A stretch of DNA of 12,601 nucleotides from an uncultured Nitrosomonadales bacterium (lineage in GTDB: Bacteria > Pseudomonadota > Gammaproteobacteria > Burkholderiales > Methylophilaceae), in assembly GCA_946481065.1 (NCBI GenBank), contig CAMLMA010000048.1, positions 1 to 12,601 of the forward strand, written 5' to 3'. This document shows positions 8,893 to 12,601 of the stretch, one piece after another. How positions within the stretch are numbered: the first letter of the stretch is position 1; each line of letters opens with the position of its first letter. The translations under genes and the position numbers were made by a program. The notes beneath the pieces were generated by a model. The model searched no databases, had not been told where the DNA came from, and saw only the letters and a program-made list of their open reading frames with translations.

Positions 8893-8908
8893 GCATCCCT
8901 GACGATGC
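8893..8908 (-). other. Small predicted mRNA hairpin before trpG
   Basis: Read on the minus strand, GCATC and GATGC form a 5-bp stem around a 6-nt loop in the 39-bp gap upstream of trpG. The only Shine-Dalgarno-like sequence for trpG (AGGGA) straddles its loop and 3' stem. Short and possibly fortuitous; it is recorded because it could tune trpG translation. Confidence 0.25.
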
Positions 8909-8924
8909 GGATTAGGACGATGGA

Positions 8925-11546
8925 TTAAGTTAAACCGTTATTTTCGCTGGAATCCTGGACAAACGAAAGCTTGTTTTGATCGAGCAGGGTCTCCAGGTCT
9001 GCCGCCATCAGCGGTTTACTGAACAGATAACCCTGGAATTTCCTGCAGCCATAGGCCTTGAGCAGCGTGAATTGCGCCTCCTTCTCCACGCCCTCCGCGA
9101 TGACATCGAGTCCGAGCGACTGGCTCATGCCGACGATGGTCTTGACGATGGCTGCGTCGTTGGGATCGACGGCGATGTCGCGGACGAAGGACTGATCGAT
9201 CTTGACTTGGGTCAGCGGTAGCAATTTAAGGTAAGCCAGAGACGAATAGCCGGTGCCGAAATCGTCCATGGAGAAACGCACGCCGAGCTGGCGCAAGGCA
9301 TTCATCTTTTCGACAGCGTCGTCGATGTTGTCCAGCACGACGCTCTCGGTCAGTTCGAGCTTGAGCAAGGAGGGATCTGCGCCGGTGGTCCGCAGCAATT
9401 CGATGACTTCATCGACGAATCCGGAGTGCCTGAACTGGCGTGCGCTGACATTCACCGCCAGCTGGATCGACTTGGGCGGCGTGCCAGATTGCCAGGCGCG
9501 GATCTGCTCGCAAGCGCTCCGCATCACCCAATGCCCGATCGGGATGATGAGGCCGCTCTCCTCCGCCACCGGGATGAATTCAGAAGGCAACATCAGGCCA
9601 TATTTAGGATGATCCCAGCGCAACAGGATCTCCGCGCCGAACACGCGTTTACCCTCGTCCACCTGTACCTGGTAGCAAAGATGCAATTGATCCTGTTGCA
9701 AGGCCAGACGCAACTGCGCCTCGAGCTCGATGCGCTTCTCGAGCGAAGCCTGCATGGCCGGGTCGAAGATACGCATGGTGTTGCGGCCTGCGGCCTTGGC
9801 CTGGTACATGGCCGTATCCGATCGCTTCATCAGTTCGTCGACCGGCATGTCGTTGCCGCAGAAGAATCCGATACCGATACTGCAGGAATTATGGTGTTCG
9901 ACATCTTGCAAGGCATAAGGCTGGTTGACGATCTCGCTGATCTTTTCGCTCACCGCCTTGGCCTGGCTGATCGCCTGTTCCAAGTCGTTGCTGAGATCCT
10001 CCAGCACCACGACGAACTCGTCGCCGCCGAGTCGCGCCACGGTGTCGTCGGCCCGTACGCACTGGCGCAGGCGCTGGGCGACTTCGATCAGCAGCAGGTC
10101 GCCCATGTCATGCCCCCGCGAATCGTTGAGCGACTTGAAGTTATCGAGATCGATGAACAGTACGGCGCCATAGCTGCGACTGCGGGCGCTGGTGGCAAAA
10201 GCCTGCTGCAACCGGTCGATCAACAGCCGGCGATTGGGCAGGCCGGTGAGTGCGTCGAAAAAGGCCAGGTTACGGATCTCTTGTTCAGCCTGTTTACGCT
10301 CGCTGATATCACGCATGAAGCCGGTGATCAGCGGCAAGCCTTTGTCACGCAGGGAGGTGATGGTCAATTCGATGGGAAACTCGCTGCCGTCGGCGCGCAT
10401 GCCGGTCAATTCGATCCGGCGATCGAAGATATGCTTCTCGCCAGTGGCGACGAAACGTTGATGTCCCTGGATATGGGCTGTACGCAGGCTCGGCGGGATG
10501 ATGACTTCGCCCAGCGGCCGGCCGATGACGTCGGCGCGCATGTAGCCGAACATGCGCTCGGCGGCGGGATTGAATTCGACCAGATGGCCAGCGGCATCGA
10601 TCGTGACGATGGCATCGAGCGCCCCGTCGATGACCGCCCTTAGCTGCGCTTCGCTGCTGCGCATGGCGATCTCGCTCTGTAGCCGTTCGGACTGTTGCAC
10701 GGTGATCATGAGCGCCACCAGCGCCAAGGTGCTCATGAACACCCACAAGGCAAAGATGCCCTGATGCGTGTCGAGCTGGAAGAACGGGCCATGCAGGTTA
10801 TAGGTCGCCCACACAGCGATCATGGACAAGCCCAGCACGGCAAGCGAAGCACCCGTGATACCGAAGCGCATGGCCGACCAGATCACCAGCGGCAACACCA
10901 CGAAAGCCAGCAGCATGAATTGGCCAGATGCGTCCGAAACGTACTGGAAGATGCCCCACTCCAGTACCGAAGCGACGCCGCACCACAATATGTAGACGGC
11001 ACGCTGATCCCAAAGCCGCAAGAGCTCGGCGCGCGAGATATTGAGCAGGAACGGCAGCACCAGCAGCACGCCCACGGCGTCGCCGATCCACCAGATGACC
11101 CAGGCCAGCGCGGTGTTGCCCTGTGGCAGGGCATCGAAATAGATCAGGCTGGCCACGCCGCCCGTCGCCGACAACAGCATACCGAGCGCGGCGGAGACCA
11201 CCATCAGCAAGACGTCATGCGGACGATTGAGATGATTGCTGAAATGGAAGCGCTTGAGTATCCAGGTCGCGGCTATCGGCCCCAGTGTATTGCCCAGGGC
11301 GATGCAAGCCGAGAGCATGGGCGAACCACTGACTGTGAGATTGACGAAGAAGGCAGCGATGTAGATGGCGGGCCAGCAGCCGTAACCCCAGCGCATCAGC
11401 GCCGCGACCGAGATACCGGTGGGCAGCCAGATGAGTGAAACCTGCGAACCGACGTAAGGAATGAGCAAACCCAGTTTGCCAGTCGCAAAGTAGGCAAGTG
11501 CAACGATTATCAGCCGGTGTAGCCACCGGCCTTTATTTTTGGGCAT
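8925..11546 (-). CDS. MASE1-PAS-GGDEF-EAL cyclic-di-GMP synthase/phosphodiesterase
   Basis: This 873-residue membrane signalling protein has four modules. Residues 1-285 form a MASE1-type sensor with about eight hydrophobic helices. A PAS domain with C-terminal PAC part (about 297-417, ending in GFMRDISERKQAEQ) may bind a ligand or cofactor. A GGDEF cyclase domain (about 425-595) has the intact motif at 507-511 and an RxxD inhibitory site (Arg498/Asp501). An EAL phosphodiesterase domain (about 605-860) reads EILLRW at the signature (Glu639) and keeps Asn699, Glu731, DDFG (761-764), Lys782 in VKID, Glu818 and the QGY glutamine 838. Both activities are therefore predicted to be possible. The ATG is 2 bp after the trpE stop, with GGAG 7 nt upstream. 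Base composition resembles its neighbours, with no sign of recent transfer. Confidence 0.95.
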   Translation of the reverse strand: MPKNKGRWLHRLIIVALAYFATGKLGLLIPYVGSQVSLIWLPTGISVAALMRWGYGCWPAIYIAAFFVNLTVSGSPMLSACIALGNTLGPIAATWILKRFHFSNHLNRPHDVLLMVVSAALGMLLSATGGVASLIYFDALPQGNTALAWVIWWIGDAVGVLLVLPFLLNISRAELLRLWDQRAVYILWCGVASVLEWGIFQYVSDASGQFMLLAFVVLPLVIWSAMRFGITGASLAVLGLSMIAVWATYNLHGPFFQLDTHQGIFALWVFMSTLALVALMITVQQSERLQSEIAMRSSEAQLRAVIDGALDAIVTIDAAGHLVEFNPAAERMFGYMRADVIGRPLGEVIIPPSLRTAHIQGHQRFVATGEKHIFDRRIELTGMRADGSEFPIELTITSLRDKGLPLITGFMRDISERKQAEQEIRNLAFFDALTGLPNRRLLIDRLQQAFATSARSRSYGAVLFIDLDNFKSLNDSRGHDMGDLLLIEVAQRLRQCVRADDTVARLGGDEFVVVLEDLSNDLEQAISQAKAVSEKISEIVNQPYALQDVEHHNSCSIGIGFFCGNDMPVDELMKRSDTAMYQAKAAGRNTMRIFDPAMQASLEKRIELEAQLRLALQQDQLHLCYQVQVDEGKRVFGAEILLRWDHPKYGLMLPSEFIPVAEESGLIIPIGHWVMRSACEQIRAWQSGTPPKSIQLAVNVSARQFRHSGFVDEVIELLRTTGADPSLLKLELTESVVLDNIDDAVEKMNALRQLGVRFSMDDFGTGYSSLAYLKLLPLTQVKIDQSFVRDIAVDPNDAAIVKTIVGMSQSLGLDVIAEGVEKEAQFTLLKAYGCRKFQGYLFSKPLMAADLETLLDQNKLSFVQDSSENNGLT

Positions 11547-11548
11547 GC

Positions 11549-12601
11549 TCAGACTCCGCTGTTGTCGAGCCCTGCCAGCACCATCTCCGCGGCACGTAAC
11601 ACTGCACGTGCCTTATTTTGGGTTTCCATCCATTCACTCTCTGGTACGGAGTCGGCAACGATGCCAGCACCAGCTTGCGAATACAGCATACCACTCTTGA
11701 TTACGCCTGTGCGGATCGCGATCGCCAGGTCCATGTCACCGTTGAAGCCCAGATAACCGACCGCACCAGCATAGATGCCACGCTTGCTCGGCTCCAGTTC
11801 GTCGATGATCTCCATCGCCCGTACCTTGGGCGCACCACTGACGGTGCCCGCGGGGAAGGTCGCCTTCAGCACGTCGATCGCATCCATGCCCGGCTTCAGT
11901 TTGCCCTCGACATTGGAGACGATGTGCATGACATGCGAATAGCGTTCGATCACCATGCTGTCGGTGACCTTGACCGTACCGACCTGGGCCACGCGGCCGA
12001 CGTCGTTGCGGCCGAGGTCCATGAGCTGCACGTGCTCGGCGCGCTCCTTGGGATCAGCCAGCAATTCTTCGGCCAGTGCCATGTCCTGCGCACGATCCTT
12101 GCCACGTGGTCGCGTACCGGCGATCGGGCGCGCCGTCACCGTGTCGTTCTCCAGCCGCACCAGGATCTCGGGCGATGCGCCGACCACATGGTGGTCGCCC
12201 ATGTCGTAATAGAACATGTAGGGCGAGGGATTGAGGCTACGCAAGGCCCGATAGAGCGAGAGCGGCGGCGCGGCGAAAGGCTGGGCCATGCGCTGGGACA
12301 GCACGACCTGCATGATGTCGCCATCGAAGATGTATCGCTTGGCTTGCGCGACGGCGTCCTTGAAGCCGGCTTCGCCGAATTCGGAGGCAGCGACACTGGC
12401 CGGCATCGCCGCGGCCTCGGGGATACTCACCGATTGGCGCAGCAAGCGGATCAGGGCCTGCAAGCGCTGATGCGCGTCCGCATAGGCGTTGGCTTGCGAC
12501 GGATCGGCGTAGACGATGAAGTAAAGCTTGCCGGAAAGATTGTCGACCACGGCCAGTTCTTCCGACACCATGAGCAATACGTCCGGCACGCCCAGCGCAT
12601 C
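11549..12601 (-). CDS. trpE: Anthranilate synthase component I, C-terminal part
   Basis: The frame stays open to the window edge, giving 350 residues of a protein normally near 490-500; roughly the first 145, including the tryptophan-feedback LLES-type region, lie outside. The chorismate-binding domain is complete, with [43 protein letters not shown] and the [16 protein letters not shown] magnesium/active-site tail. It converts chorismate plus ammonia (from TrpG) to anthranilate. The TRPRG and GTVSGAPK motifs fit anthranilate synthase, and the trpG/D/C neighbours separate it from PabB. An in-frame GTG at 12589 is not the real start because homologous sequence continues upstream of it. Any leader peptide or attenuator would be beyond the edge. 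Confidence 0.95.
   Translation of the reverse strand, partial: DALGVPDVLLMVSEELAVVDNLSGKLYFIVYADPSQANAYADAHQRLQALIRLLRQSVSIPEAAAMPASVAASEFGEAGFKDAVAQAKRYIFDGDIMQVVLSQRMAQPFAAPPLSLYRALRSLNPSPYMFYYDMGDHHVVGASPEILVRLENDTVTARPIAGTRPRGKDRAQDMALAEELLADPKERAEHVQLMDLGRNDVGRVAQVGTVKVTDSMVIERYSHVMHIVSNVEGKLKPGMDAIDVLKATFPAGTVSGAPKVRAMEIIDELEPSKRGIYAGAVGYLGFNGDMDLAIAIRTGVIKSGMLYSQAGAGIVADSVPESEWMETQNKARAVLRAAEMVLAGLDNSGV
11554..11557 (-). promoter_or_regulatory. Ribosome binding site of the c-di-GMP gene inside trpE
   Basis: GGAG in the last codons of trpE lies 7 nt before the ATG at 11546. It supports that start and shows that the GGDEF/EAL gene is positioned for efficient translation from the trpE mRNA. 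Confidence 0.7.

Noticed and set aside
9426..10643. 405-codon open frame on the plus strand opposite the GGDEF/EAL gene
   Set aside because: It is the antisense shadow of a verified protein; the translation is rich in His/Asp/Arg with no domain I recognise, as expected from complementary GC-rich codons.
8925..11546. GGDEF/EAL gene as a recently inserted mobile gene
   Set aside because: No flanking repeats, transposase or att-like sites; composition matches neighbours, and the 2-bp fit to trpE with a built-in ribosome binding site points to a settled operon member.
12587..12589. GTG as the start of trpE
   Set aside because: The frame remains open to the window edge and the visible protein lacks the N-terminal part of TrpE, so this is an internal valine codon.

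Overview
The window looks like an ordinary chromosomal segment of a moderately GC-rich Gram-negative bacterium, most likely a betaproteobacterium (possibly Gallionellaceae or another Nitrosomonadales; this is inferred from protein flavour and gene order and was not tested). Evidence includes a pilM-pilN-pilO cluster divergent from a class A PBP gene, a trpE/G/D/C cluster without trpF, trpB or trpA, and a porphobilinogen synthase of the magnesium-dependent type. I see no rRNA, tRNA, insertion sequence, CRISPR array or phage gene. Coding density is very high; the largest non-coding stretch is the 165 bp between pilM and mrcA.

Layout. (1) 1-1700, minus strand: type IV pilus assembly genes pilM, pilN and the first codons of pilO, transcribed leftwards out of the window. 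(2) 1701-1865: an AT-rich divergent promoter region. (3) 1866-4882, plus strand: mrcA (PBP1A, bifunctional peptidoglycan synthase) followed after 17 bp by a 217-residue protein of unknown function. (4) 4911-12601, minus strand: one tightly packed run read in the order trpE (5' end beyond the window) - MASE1/PAS/GGDEF/EAL cyclic-di-GMP protein - trpG - trpD - DUF3465-like exported protein - trpC - hemB. The two directional blocks converge at 4883-4910 with no recognisable terminator.

How the genes fit together. TrpE and TrpG form anthranilate synthase, TrpD adds the phosphoribosyl group, and TrpC makes indole-3-glycerol phosphate; the intervening TrpF step and the final TrpAB steps must be encoded elsewhere. 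HemB makes porphobilinogen for tetrapyrroles. PilM, PilN and PilO form the cytoplasmic and inner-membrane alignment subcomplex of the type IV pilus machine. PBP1A polymerises and cross-links peptidoglycan.

The most notable point is that the trpEGDC order is broken twice by genes with no known role in tryptophan synthesis. A complete membrane-bound c-di-GMP synthase/phosphodiesterase sits 2 bp after trpE and 39 bp before trpG, and a small exported DUF3465-like protein overlaps trpD by 4 bp. Both look built into the operon by translational spacing rather than recently inserted. A co-expression link between tryptophan/anthranilate supply, c-di-GMP signalling and an envelope protein is therefore plausible but unproven.
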